From positions 1 through 64,000 of the forward strand of contig JAFUCD010000036.1 in NCBI GenBank assembly GCA_017459865.1: a DNA stretch of 64,000 nt, given 5' to 3'. Shown here piece after piece: positions 18,601 through 27,200 of the stretch (position 1 is its first letter; the number at the start of each line of letters is the position of its first letter). Made by a program: the position numbers and the translations under genes. Source of the DNA: Oscillospiraceae bacterium (lineage in GTDB: Bacteria; Bacillota_A; Clostridia; Oscillospirales; Oscillospiraceae). The notes below the pieces were generated by a model. The model made no database searches, was not told the DNA's origin, and saw only the letters and a program-made list of their open reading frames with translations.

Positions 18601-20301
18601 TTATGTCATTGTCTCTTGATGGTTTTCTTCGGAAGCCGGCCGTTGATGCTCCCTAATATGCTGCATTACTAAATTAATTGGAACGAAACCATGTCGCTGG
18701 TTTGAAAGCAATTCGTCTTTTGAAACCGCATCCTGAATTCCTGCTTTAACAATTCCTATCACTTTGTTTTTGTCGTTTACTACAACGCCACCACTTGCAC
18801 CGTGGAAAATTACACCATCAATAATAATAATTTTTGAGCCAAAAAGCCGCGCTTCTCCCGCCACTGTTCTGTGTTCAATGCGCACAGAATTACCTTTTGC
18901 ATAGTCAGGAAACGATGCAATAATAACATCTGAGCCGAATTTTACTTCGTCGCTATCGCCTATCTCCAGATTGCTTTCATTGGCAAAGGGTACATCAAAG
19001 AGAGCAAAGTCGATCGTATCATCCGAATCAATCAAATTATCTCCATTTGAAATAATACCCTTTATTTCGACGTCGCCTTGCCCGTCAGGAAGAAATACTT
19101 CATATTTAGCTCCATCGCCTGTAACATGGTTGGAAGTGAACAGTCCGATTCCTTTTACCGCAAATCCACTCCCCTGCCTTTCTTCGCTCTCCAAAACATA
19201 AACAGATCTCATCAATTCTGCCAAAAGGTCGTCTTGCGGCACTTCGAAAAAGTCCTCTCCAACGAGACGATTGTACCTCAAAGCAAAGCTTTTATATGTT
19301 GCATGACCAGCGCCTTTTATTTGACGGATATAGTTTATCTTTCCAACAATAACTTGCCGAAACCAATTTTCAACTTCTTCTCTATGATTTGGGTCATGCA
19401 CTACTGTAGCTATCTTCGTATTATTACAAAAGCCCTTTTCTATATACTGTTGCGCTGTATGATACACCCCATTTTTAGAGCAATTGTATATAATTGCCCG
19501 GAGCTGTTTCACATATTCTCTTCTCAAATTAGGGAACTGATTGACAACTAGACCTGTTACTTCTTGCCGTGAGCTTTTTGCTCTGAGCGTTATTTTATCA
19601 GGATTGACGATAAAGCTGTTTTTTGTCAAAACATTTGAAAGACCTTTCCCTAGTTCCAATGAACCCCCATTTAAGAATATAATTTCATCATCAAACTGCT
19701 TTTTATTTGTAGAAAAAGTGATGTCATCGGCATATCGCGTATAAATACACCCTGTCTTTTTTGCTAACCTCATTAGTTGGTTATCTAAAGATGCACAAAT
19801 CATATTTGTAATAACAGGCGAGCAAGGGGCACCTTGAGGCAACTTTCCATCAAGGCAAGCAATTTGTGCAATAGTTGTCGCAGCTTCTTCTCCTAGCCCA
19901 TACGGCGGCTTTATTAGCATTCCTCGCACACGGCCAAAATGAATTTGTGAGAAGAAGTCTTTGAGATCTATGTTCAAAACTAACTCGCTTTTTGTATGGT
20001 TCCTCGCATTTTGAACGATATTCTTTCCTCTAACAAAACCATACGCGCACGCTTTTTCTCGATAAACGATCTCTAATATATCTGCTAGTTTTCGCTGTAT
20101 CGATTTAAGTTTTCGGTTTGGCGCACAGATTTCTCGGAACCCTCCACCGCGTTTAGCAATTTGAAAGCGAATATACATATTCTCTGGACGAACCTTGAAA
20201 AGAAAGAACCGCAAGCTTCTTTCATCAATTCCAAGAATGTCCGCGACATCGGTGCGTGTTTTGAGTTGAAAAAATTTGGTCTTGATTTCTTTGCTTTCCA
20301 T
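18601..20301 (-). CDS. Retron reverse transcriptase fused to a trypsin-like serine protease
   Basis: This 566-residue fusion has a retron reverse transcriptase at residues 1-330. It shows the retron signature NARNH (98-102), LPQGAPCSP (164-172), the catalytic YADD (190-193) and VTG (248-250). A C-terminal chymotrypsin-like domain begins near 375: GSGFAVKGIGLFTSNHV, with triad candidates H392, D431 (DFALFD) and S503 in HGASGG. The RT would copy the adjacent RNA into msDNA, and the protease is the likely effector. Start ATG 20301 follows GAGGTG. It lies at the left end of element 2, AT-rich relative to neighbours. An antiphage role is inferred from the family. Confidence 0.93.
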   Translation of the reverse strand: MESKEIKTKFFQLKTRTDVADILGIDERSLRFFLFKVRPENMYIRFQIAKRGGGFREICAPNRKLKSIQRKLADILEIVYREKACAYGFVRGKNIVQNARNHTKSELVLNIDLKDFFSQIHFGRVRGMLIKPPYGLGEEAATTIAQIACLDGKLPQGAPCSPVITNMICASLDNQLMRLAKKTGCIYTRYADDITFSTNKKQFDDEIIFLNGGSLELGKGLSNVLTKNSFIVNPDKITLRAKSSRQEVTGLVVNQFPNLRREYVKQLRAIIYNCSKNGVYHTAQQYIEKGFCNNTKIATVVHDPNHREEVENWFRQVIVGKINYIRQIKGAGHATYKSFALRYNRLVGEDFFEVPQDDLLAELMRSVYVLESEERQGSGFAVKGIGLFTSNHVTGDGAKYEVFLPDGQGDVEIKGIISNGDNLIDSDDTIDFALFDVPFANESNLEIGDSDEVKFGSDVIIASFPDYAKGNSVRIEHRTVAGEARLFGSKIIIIDGVIFHGASGGVVVNDKNKVIGIVKAGIQDAVSKDELLSNQRHGFVPINLVMQHIREHQRPASEENHQETMT

Positions 20302-20317
20302 ATTTCACCTCAGAAAA

Positions 20318-20478
20318 GAAATAGAGGGGCTCAACCTTCTGACGCATTTGAAGCTTAACCGTCAAATAGTAAAAGACCGCTCGCTTGGAAGGTCTTTGAA
20401 AGGGCAAAAGGCGGAACATTGTTCTGGCCTTTGAAACAAACGTTGCGTAACGCTAACGAAAAACAACCCCTCTATTTC
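20318..20478 (-). ncRNA. Retron msr-msd RNA
   Basis: Directly upstream of the RT gene, the minus strand has the retron RNA layout. Repeat a1 is GAAATAGAGGGG (20478-20467) and a2 is CCCCTCTATTTC (20329-20318), 12 bp fully complementary. After a1 comes TTAGC, where the priming guanosine is expected, within a small hairpin (CGTTAGCG with CGCAACG). Further hairpins follow: AAAGGC/GCCTTT with GAACA/TGTTC inside, AAAGACC/GGTCTTT, and TGACG/CGTCA. The a2 repeat ends 17 bases before the RT start codon. The msr/msd boundary is not fixed by inspection. Confidence 0.85.
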
Positions 20479-20636
20479 CGATAATATTCTACATCTACAT
20501 ATCTCTATTTTCAAGTAGCGCCCTATTCCATCAATTTTCATTTAACCATGCTTTTTTATACGCGATATTCACACATTCGACAACCTCCCCTGCCATTCGG
20601 TACAATAGTGCCAGAATCGCAGAGGAGGTTTTTCTT

Positions 20637-20813
20637 GTGGAACTAGTCATTCGCATGAACCTTGATGAACAAAGAGCCATTGTGCGCGGACTGTACGATA
20701 TGCGCAACGCGACGGCGGATGGCGATCCGCAGAAGCGGGAGCTGGAGTTACTGATTCTCCGCGTGATCGACGCACCGGAGGTGGAGTCGTTTTGGAGGAG
20801 GTTTTTCAAATGA
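20637..20813 (+). CDS. Small hypothetical protein upstream of tnpV
   Basis: A 58-residue protein starting at GTG 20637, eight bases after AGAGGAGG. It reads V/MELVIRMNLDEQRAIVRG and ends SFWRRFFK, a helical charged protein with no known motif that I can name. Its stop overlaps the start of the TnpV-like gene by 4 bp (ATGA), which strongly supports it as a real, coupled gene. A weak promoter (TTCGAC, 19-bp spacer, TACAAT at 20601) lies upstream. Confidence 0.7.
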   Translation: MELVIRMNLDEQRAIVRGLYDMRNATADGDPQKRELELLILRVIDAPEVESFWRRFFK

Positions 20814-21154
20814 AGCTGACATACCATTGGGAAGGCGATTATCTGATCCCGGATCTGATTGCACCCGTGTCACCAAAGATCGGCATCTGGGGCGAACGCA
20901 GAAGGCAGTTTCTCCGCAAACATCAGCGGCCTATATATGACGCCATGCAGATGAGCGGAACACTTAACGCCCATTTGGAGGATGTAGACAGCAGCGCAGA
21001 GGAAATGCTTGATCGTCTGATGAAGCAGATGGTCAAACGCGAAGGCATCACTGAAGCTATGAAGGCAAAGGACCAGATGGCCTGGGTGCAGAAAATGAAT
21101 TCCATCCAAAACTGTGCAGAAGAAGTCGTAATGTCCAATCTGATTTACAATTGA
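20810..21154 (+). CDS. TnpV family transposon-encoded protein
   Basis: A 114-residue protein matching the TnpV family found in clostridial mobile elements: YLIPDL near the start, IGIWGERRRQFLRKHQRPIYD, a middle NAHLEDVDSSAEE, and the conserved DQMAWVQKMNSIQNCAEEVV block near the end. The exact function of TnpV is not known. It is coupled to the small upstream gene and followed by a strong terminator. Confidence 0.85.
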   Translation: MKLTYHWEGDYLIPDLIAPVSPKIGIWGERRRQFLRKHQRPIYDAMQMSGTLNAHLEDVDSSAEEMLDRLMKQMVKREGITEAMKAKDQMAWVQKMNSIQNCAEEVVMSNLIYN

Positions 21155-21158
21155 TGCA

Positions 21159-21197
21159 GCAATCCCGCTTCGGTCACCCGGAGCGGGATTGCTTTTC
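21159..21197 (+). terminator. Intrinsic terminator between tnpV and the convergent gene
   Basis: GCAATCCCGCT (21159-21169) and AGCGGGATTGC (21182-21192) pair perfectly and are followed by TTTTC. It abuts the stop of the convergent gene ending at 21198. Confidence 0.9.
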
Positions 21198-22799
21198 TTA
21201 CCAGTAGTAGTGGCCTCTCTTGGTCGGTCTCTTTTGCTCAGTGCTTTCCCCATGGTCTCGCTTCCCAAACACAGGATCAACGGCCGCAACGGTCGGATCA
21301 TACCAGTCTGCCTTCGCCGTTGCCCATGCAATCCATTCCTTCTCAGCATCGCTCAAATCCGATTTTGACGCAACCGAAGCAACATACGCGCGGATTTTGC
21401 AGGCTATTTGAAAGTCAGACGCCTCGTTGAGCAGTGCATCCAAGCGGTCAATTTCGTCATTATACCGCTGGCGGCGGAGTTCTTTTTGCCGCCTTTCCTC
21501 TTTCGCTTTGCGCTGGGTTTCCTCCCGCTTCTCTCGTTCGATGCGCACGCGCTCAGATTCCATATAGAGCGCCAGCAGGATCTCCCCGATGCGCTCTTCC
21601 ACGCCCGATGTGTTGGTATCCCGGAAAAAGCTGTCACCATATGCAGAGATGCGGAGCTTCCCGTTTGGAATATAGTCGTACTTTCGGAATTTTGGCTCCC
21701 AAACGTAGGAGCGTCTCAGCTTGTCACGCTCATACTGCTCCAGTTCCTTCTGTTCGCTTTTTGTCAGAACATGCGCGGTTTTGTCTCTGCCCTCTGAGAT
21801 ACCAAGCGCAACCTGCTCGCCGCGTATTATCATGGTGAGGTCCTTTTGAATGCTTCCGCCCAATCGTTCGACCGCACGATAGAGCGGATCAAGAATGCCA
21901 TACACTCTCGGAAGCGTCTCCTCTGAGACGCATTCCCAAAGAGGAGGCTCATCCTTAGGCTTCGGGCTATAGGAATTCCGTTTCCAGTCCGCATACGGAT
22001 CTCGTGGGTGCTGCTTTCCCCATGCGTGAAATGCTGCTTTATGCTGTTGGAGGATCGGGTGTAATTTTTTGACATCCGGTGACGCTTGCAGCGCCAGCGC
22101 CGTCTGAAGCAAACGACTGCGTTCCTCATCCGGAAGAAATGCAAGCCTGTCCATCATGCTCTCAGCGGGAGCCGGTTCCGTCTGCTGATTCGTCCGCCTG
22201 CCTGCAATCTCTGTCCTGTCTGCTGTAACCGGAAGCGGTGTTTTCTCCAGCTTCTGCCCTGCCTGCTTTTTTGCCCAGTAACCGCGAGGCGGCAGCGGAA
22301 CATTTAGCGCAATGCACACCTTGCGGATCATGACATCCGACACTCCGTATTTCGCAGCGACTTTTGTGACAGGCTGTTCCCAAACTTCCTGATAAAGTGT
22401 TTCCCTATCATACAAATTTTTGTTTCCTGCAGGGGTTGCCGTTATTGGTGCCCGCTCTGTTTTTTGTGGCGGATCCGAACTCTTTTCCGGCTCCGGGGAT
22501 GCTGCCTTTTCTGATTCTTTCTCCAGAAGCGCACCCAACGCATTCGTATTCACGCGATAAGAGAATGTTACGGAAATCTCCTGCTGATCCGATGGCGGCA
22601 GAGGCGTTTTGCTCACCTCTTTCCCGCACTGGAGATTTCCCCAATACGACAGGGATGGTAGTGGGATATTTGCCTGCACACAGGCGTCCTTCAGCTTTGC
22701 GTACGGAACGTCATATTTTTTTGCGACTTTGGAGAGCGAAATCTCCCAGATTTCCTGATACAGCTGTTCCCGCTGAAAAGAAATCGTTTTCTTTTCCAT
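21198..22799 (-). CDS. Uncharacterised protein with two tandem helix-turn-helix-like repeats
   Basis: A 533-residue protein of unknown function. Its N-terminal half contains a duplicated module of about 50 residues: REQLYQEIWEISLSKVAKKY to LPSLSYWGNLQCGK, and RETLYQEVWEQPVTKVAAKY to LPPRGYWAKKQAGQ. Each ends in a KTPLP stretch and looks like a helix-turn-helix, so it probably binds DNA. The C-terminal half is helical and charged (ERVRIEREKREETQRKAKEE) without a catalytic motif that I recognise. I chose ATG 22799 after GGGAGGTGAG. An in-frame TTG at 22910 overlapping the upstream stop would add 37 residues. It forms an operon with the 108-residue gene upstream. Confidence 0.75.
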   Translation of the reverse strand: MEKKTISFQREQLYQEIWEISLSKVAKKYDVPYAKLKDACVQANIPLPSLSYWGNLQCGKEVSKTPLPPSDQQEISVTFSYRVNTNALGALLEKESEKAASPEPEKSSDPPQKTERAPITATPAGNKNLYDRETLYQEVWEQPVTKVAAKYGVSDVMIRKVCIALNVPLPPRGYWAKKQAGQKLEKTPLPVTADRTEIAGRRTNQQTEPAPAESMMDRLAFLPDEERSRLLQTALALQASPDVKKLHPILQQHKAAFHAWGKQHPRDPYADWKRNSYSPKPKDEPPLWECVSEETLPRVYGILDPLYRAVERLGGSIQKDLTMIIRGEQVALGISEGRDKTAHVLTKSEQKELEQYERDKLRRSYVWEPKFRKYDYIPNGKLRISAYGDSFFRDTNTSGVEERIGEILLALYMESERVRIEREKREETQRKAKEERRQKELRRQRYNDEIDRLDALLNEASDFQIACKIRAYVASVASKSDLSDAEKEWIAWATAKADWYDPTVAAVDPVFGKRDHGESTEQKRPTKRGHYYW

Positions 22800-22906
22800 A
22801 GACTCACCTCCCACCTTATATCTCAATGCGTCATAATAAAATGCAGCCTGCGCTTCTGCTCTTTCCTGAATCTGTTCTCGCTGTTTTCGTGCCGCTTTCA
22901 CCTCTT

Positions 22907-23233
22907 TCAATCTTGCTTGGCGCGCAATAAAAAACTCAGATCCTTCTTCATTTCCGAAAATTCACTTATGATCCGCTCCAGATTGCGCTCGATCCCCTCC
23001 ACCTGCACCTCGTTGATGGTGCCGTGATTGTAGGCAATCAACCGCTCCGCGATGATGTTGTATGACCAACTGTCTGAATACCGGTCCTCATGATGAATGG
23101 CAAAACCGATCGGAAGCAGGTTCTGCTGCATACCGATGCTGACGGACATCGGAGCGATCCCAAGATAGTCCGCCGCAATTTTGCATGTGATCTTTTTCAT
23201 GGCACGGATCTCATCGTCTGTGTATTTACTCAT
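22907..23233 (-). CDS. Small DNA-binding-like protein of mobile elements
   Basis: A 108-residue protein starting MSKYTDDEIRAMKKITCKIAADYLGIAPMSVSIG. The AADYLGIAPMSVS segment is a likely helix-turn-helix of the excisionase/MerR-like kind, followed by PIGFAIHHEDRYSDSWSYNI and a C-terminal coiled coil. Similar small proteins are common in Firmicutes integrative elements. The RBS AAGGAGGTG is 6 bp upstream of the ATG. It may regulate or assist excision; that is inference. Confidence 0.65.
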   Translation of the reverse strand: MSKYTDDEIRAMKKITCKIAADYLGIAPMSVSIGMQQNLLPIGFAIHHEDRYSDSWSYNIIAERLIAYNHGTINEVQVEGIERNLERIISEFSEMKKDLSFLLRAKQD

Positions 23234-23379
23234 CGGAATTCACCTCCTTCCTGTGTGAAAAGTCTCTTTAGCTCACCGTGCTTCTTAATTCCAATCTATA
23301 CAGATTTGTGCAAAAAGCCGAGGAACGCGTCGAAATTGACACAACATATAGTTTAATCAAATGATCTGCACCCAAGATA

Positions 23380-23408
23380 TTGATTTTCCGTTAGGCATTT
23401 GTTATAAT
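23380..23408 (+). promoter_or_regulatory. Consensus sigma-A promoter
   Basis: TTGATT (23380-23385), a 17-bp spacer and TATAAT (23403-23408). The first gene downstream on this strand starts at 23665, so the transcript would have a leader of about 250 nt. Confidence 0.65.
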
Positions 23409-23424
23409 GCAAGTTGCCAGACAA

Positions 23425-23458
23425 AGAAAAAAGCGCGACGGCTGGCACCCATCGCGCT
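23425..23458 (-). terminator. Minus-strand intrinsic terminator of a short transcript
   Basis: Stem AGCGCGATGG/CCGTCGCGCT (one G-U pair) with a 7-nt loop, followed on the minus strand by TTTTTTCTTT. No annotated minus-strand gene ends here, which points to a small RNA or a very short reading frame upstream. Confidence 0.6.
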
Positions 23459-23664
23459 GTTATCGTGAGTCAATAGAGCTCCGTTGGTTCAATCGTCGCA
23501 CTACTCCTTTCTCACGCCTACAAGTGTATCACGGATTCTCCTCTGGCTCAAGACGCAATAGTTCACAAAAATGCGTTTCCCTCATAAGGCGATTTTTCTT
23601 ATTTGTCTGCTGATATAGATGTCGGTACAAGCACACGACCGCCTATTAGGCAGAAAGGACTATC

Positions 23665-23946
23665 ATGTCATATTTTGCAACGTCAATCAAAATGAAGCCT
23701 TACAGCTTCCATTCCAATGATCTGCTGGAGATTGATCAGATCTACATCTCTGGGTGTCCCAACCCCGGCTTTTACAAGAAGGCTGCTGTATACGATCATC
23801 TCCGGAAGCATCCTGGAACCATCAAGGTAAACATCTATCCTTACCCCAATCTAGTCACCGCTCTGAGTCCCAACTACGAGAAGTACGTTCGCTCAACTCC
23901 CAACGGGACCACGCGCGACAATCTGCTCAGCTTGCCGCGTGTCTGA
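23665..23946 (+). CDS. DUF3892 domain protein
   Basis: A 93-residue protein with the DUF3892 pattern: IDQIYISGCPNPGFYKKAAV near residues 23-42, IKVNIYPYPN, and the C-terminal KYVRSTPNGTTRDNLLSLPRV. Family members are small and of unknown function. An AGAAAGGA site precedes the ATG. It forms a pair with the DUF2188 gene 14 bp downstream. Confidence 0.85.
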   Translation: MSYFATSIKMKPYSFHSNDLLEIDQIYISGCPNPGFYKKAAVYDHLRKHPGTIKVNIYPYPNLVTALSPNYEKYVRSTPNGTTRDNLLSLPRV

Positions 23947-23960
23947 TCGGAGGTGCTTTC

Positions 23961-24185
23961 ATGGGTAAGAATCAGCATGTCACCCGTCACGCCGCCGGCG
24001 GCTGGCAGGTCAAAGGTGCCGGGAACACGAGAGCAACCGCTCGCACCGCAACGCAGGCTGAGGCAATCGCAATCGCGAGAGGCATTGCGAGAAATCAGCA
24101 TTCCGAACTTGTGATTCACGGGGTTGACGGAAAGATCCGTGCGAAGGATTCTCACGGTAACGATCCCTGTCCGCCGCGTGGATAA
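23961..24185 (+). CDS. DUF2188 domain protein
   Basis: A 74-residue protein that fits DUF2188 over its whole length: QHVTRHAAGGWQVKGAGNTR, then TQAEAIAIARGIARNQ, SELVIHGVDGKIRAKDSHGN and PCPPRG. GGAGGT lies six bases before the ATG. It is the second gene of a two-gene operon and is followed by a strong terminator. The molecular role of the family is not known. Confidence 0.9.
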   Translation: MGKNQHVTRHAAGGWQVKGAGNTRATARTATQAEAIAIARGIARNQHSELVIHGVDGKIRAKDSHGNDPCPPRG

Positions 24186-24235
24186 CTGACTCCTTGGCGC
24201 CCCAGGTGCCAGGTGAGGCGCCAATTCACGAAAAG

Positions 24236-24270
24236 AATCGCCGATGCGCAGAACGCGCATCGGCGATTTT
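24236..24270. terminator. Bidirectional terminator
   Basis: AATCGCCGATGCGC (24236-24249) and GCGCATCGGCGATT (24255-24268) form a 14-bp perfect stem with a 5-nt loop. T runs occur on both strands. It serves the DUF2188 gene (plus) and the nuclease gene ending at 24271 (minus). Confidence 0.93.
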
Positions 24271-27200
24271 TCATGCCTGCAGGATCTTTTCGATCATTGC
24301 CTGCACACATTCGGGGTTATCCAGTGTGTATACGTTCTTTGCTTCCCGCGCCGGTTTTTCCATGTTCCATCGGTCGCTCAGCAGCACGCCGCTTGTGCCG
24401 GACATGATGAACGAATTCAGTACGATTCGCTTATCCTGCGCCGTCGGAGCGAGACGTGCTTCCAGATCCTTGATCGTCTTGTAAAACTCGATCTTCGGGT
24501 CGTCATGAGAAACCTGCAGCAGGCCCTTCGGATCTACAAAAGAGATATACTGCGTATCGCCGTCATCGATCCAGAGAATATAGTCCGGGTAGAAATTGCC
24601 AGCCTCGAAGAATCCCATACCCACCTTGCTCTTATTCCGGAGCAGATACAGCGTCTTCCCGGAAAGCAGCGCCGGTTCGCCGTCAACATAGGCTTTGAGC
24701 AGATCCACGAACTTCTTTTCGTCCTCGTTCAGACTGACCGGCGAAACCTGGATCTTCAATCCGCTCTTTTGAAGACAGAGTAGCGGCGCATACAGATGGG
24801 ATCGGAAATCGAACAGCACCAGCCGATCCTTAAAGCGCTTTTCGTAGCCGTCTATTCCCTGCTGCTCAGTTAGGATCGCGCTGATTTCAGAGATGAAGGC
24901 TCCAAGCTCCTCGCCGGTGTGATCGAAGTCACCCTGCCGATCATACTTGATCGAGTATTCATCTACAAAATTGTTATCGGAGGCGTCCAGCACCGCATAT
25001 TCCAGCCACGGCGCTTCCCAACGCGCTTTTTCATAGCGGTAGAATTTATCCATGTAGGACTTCAGCGCCATGACCGCGTAATCCGTCGCCGCCTCCAGTC
25101 TCGGTACAGAATTGACCTTCAGATGGCTGGCAGGGATCAGCAGAGCATACCATCCTTCTGTCTTCAGGATTCCGATCAGCTCATCCTTCACGATGCTGAT
25201 ATTATAATAAAACTTCTCGTTTTTATATAACTCAAGCTCCTCGAAAATGCGCACGTAATCCAGAAACGGCAGGCATTCCTCCGGCAGCGTATGCTCCTCC
25301 GGGGCGGATTCCATCTTCATGCTGGTCGTGGAATCGATCGTTTGGATCTTGCTGCGGCAGTCGATTTTCGTCTTGCTGCGCAGCAGATAACGCAGGAACC
25401 CATCATCAGGCGCTGTCAAAACCAGCCGCTTCGACTGCTTCTTGAAATTGACGCCGTCCTTGACCTTGATCACATGGAGCTTTTTGTCTGCAACCTCCTT
25501 GTATCGGCTGATCACAGGCAGCGTAAACTCCAGCGGCTTCTCGTTGGTCGGGGCGCCTTCCAGCTCCAGATACTTTTTGAAGTCCTCCATATACTGCGCC
25601 TTGATGCCGAAAATCGTGAGCGTTTCCAAAATCTCAAGATCCTTCGGCACGGCCGCGCTTCGGTCTTCCAGCTTGCGGGATCGCTTCAGGCAGCCCTGAT
25701 ATCCCTTCAGACGCACACCGCGACCAAACAGTTGAATGGCCTGCGAGCCCTCGCCCTTGGCGAAGTTGATCAGCCCCATCGTAGAGACACGCCAACTGTT
25801 CCAACCTTCGGTGAACTTCCGGGAGCCGATCAGCAGATTGATTCTGGAATCCTTACTGTTGATCGAACGGAACATCGAGGCGGAAATAAATTCTTCTGTT
25901 TTTGACGGAATCCCCTGCTGATCGCACAGCTTGATCAAGCCTGCGGTATCGCCGATGCTGATCACGCCGAAATAATCTCCATATTCTCCGATCTTCAGCC
26001 CGATCTCGCCCGGAACCTGCTTGATGTTTGCCAGATGCAGCCGCGGCTCCTCCGCGCCGGTATCCGTATTGAACACCAAGCGAAGGATATCATCGAACAC
26101 CACATTTGCGTCCGGAGTTAAGCCAAAAATATGCTGCAGGGCATAGAAATCCCCATAGAACAGATCGTCGCTGTTTTCATCCACCAAACCAGTTTCATTG
26201 TTCAATACATCCGCGATCCGACCTGTTGACTTCCCTCTGTTTCGCACAAACTGATCCAGAAACCGCAGCACTTCTTCAACATCCGTCAGTTCATCCTTTG
26301 AAGTCGTGGACGTCACGCGATTGCCGACGAATACCAGCAGCGGCTGCTCAATGTGAAAGTCTCGGAGCGAGGCGCCTGCGGTGCGGTACAGCTTCATCTG
26401 CTGATAGAAGGACAAAAGGCATCCTGTCAGATACAGCAATCGCTGTTCATCGTCAATGCTGCTTCTGAGATTGTAGATCCGGTAATCCTTGCCGTATCCG
26501 TCCTCGTAGAAATACTTGTAGGAATAATCCATGAGGATGGATTTCCCGTATTCCTCCATCAGTGCCCGCTCTTCCTTCGCCTTGGCGGTGCTGCCGCGGG
26601 CGTTGGCATTCAGCGCCTGCTTGAACGTCGCAGAATACTCGAAGGAAAACCCGTCGGCGGAAAGTCTGGTGCGATAATCGTACCACACGTTCCCGGAGAG
26701 GCCGCGATGCCCTTCGTCCACCAGCACCAGATTGTTCTGTTCAAAGCTGTCGACCGAGACCGTTTTGACCTTGCCCTCTTCCTTGAGCTTGTTCATGTCG
26801 ATCACGAGGACGTCTTCCCGCTGCACGGTGAATCCGCTGTCCTTGTCGAACATGGCGGCGGGGATCGAGGACAGCTTCAGTTCCTCCAGATGCTGCTTGC
26901 TCATGCCCTCGTTCGGCGCCAGCACGATGATCTTATTGATCGAAAGCCTGCTGTTCAGCCGCTTTGCTCTGCGGAAGTAATGCAGAAACTGGAGAATGTT
27001 CACATGCATGATCAGCGTCTTGCCGCTGCCGGTCGCGCACATGAACGCCAGCTTGTTCATCTTCTCCGGCGTATAGGGCTCAAACTGGATCAGGCCGAGG
27101 GAGTCCGTGCTGACTTCCGCCAGAAACGCATTCAGGTCTTTGCAGAAACCGTCTCTGTCGGAGAAATAGCGATCCAGATAGATCTCCGTAAAGAGCAGCG

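Larger units (their letters stand above)
23234..23664. other. 431-bp intergenic region with opposing transcription signals
   Basis: No convincing gene is present. The plus strand has a consensus promoter (23380-23408). The minus strand has a candidate promoter, TTGAGC with a 17-bp spacer and TACACT (about 23550-23523), then an AAGGAG site and a 10-13-codon reading frame, then a terminator hairpin (23425-23458). This gives a short minus-strand transcript of about 100 nt lying under a plus-strand leader to the DUF3892 gene. Confidence 0.4.

Noticed and set aside
18601..20301. Group II intron maturase or abortive-infection RT
   Set aside because: There is no maturase or HNH domain and no intron structure nearby. 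The NAxxH and VTG motifs and the a1/a2 RNA point to a retron.
22800..22910. A 37-residue N-terminal extension of the duplicated-HTH protein from a TTG overlapping the upstream stop
   Set aside because: The ATG at 22799 has a strong ribosome binding site, and the extension is a charged stretch with no match to the repeat module. It remains possible by translational coupling.
23425..23540. Type I toxin peptide on the minus strand
   Set aside because: The short frame encodes a polar, arginine- and serine-rich peptide with no membrane helix, and its start is poorly spaced from the ribosome binding site.
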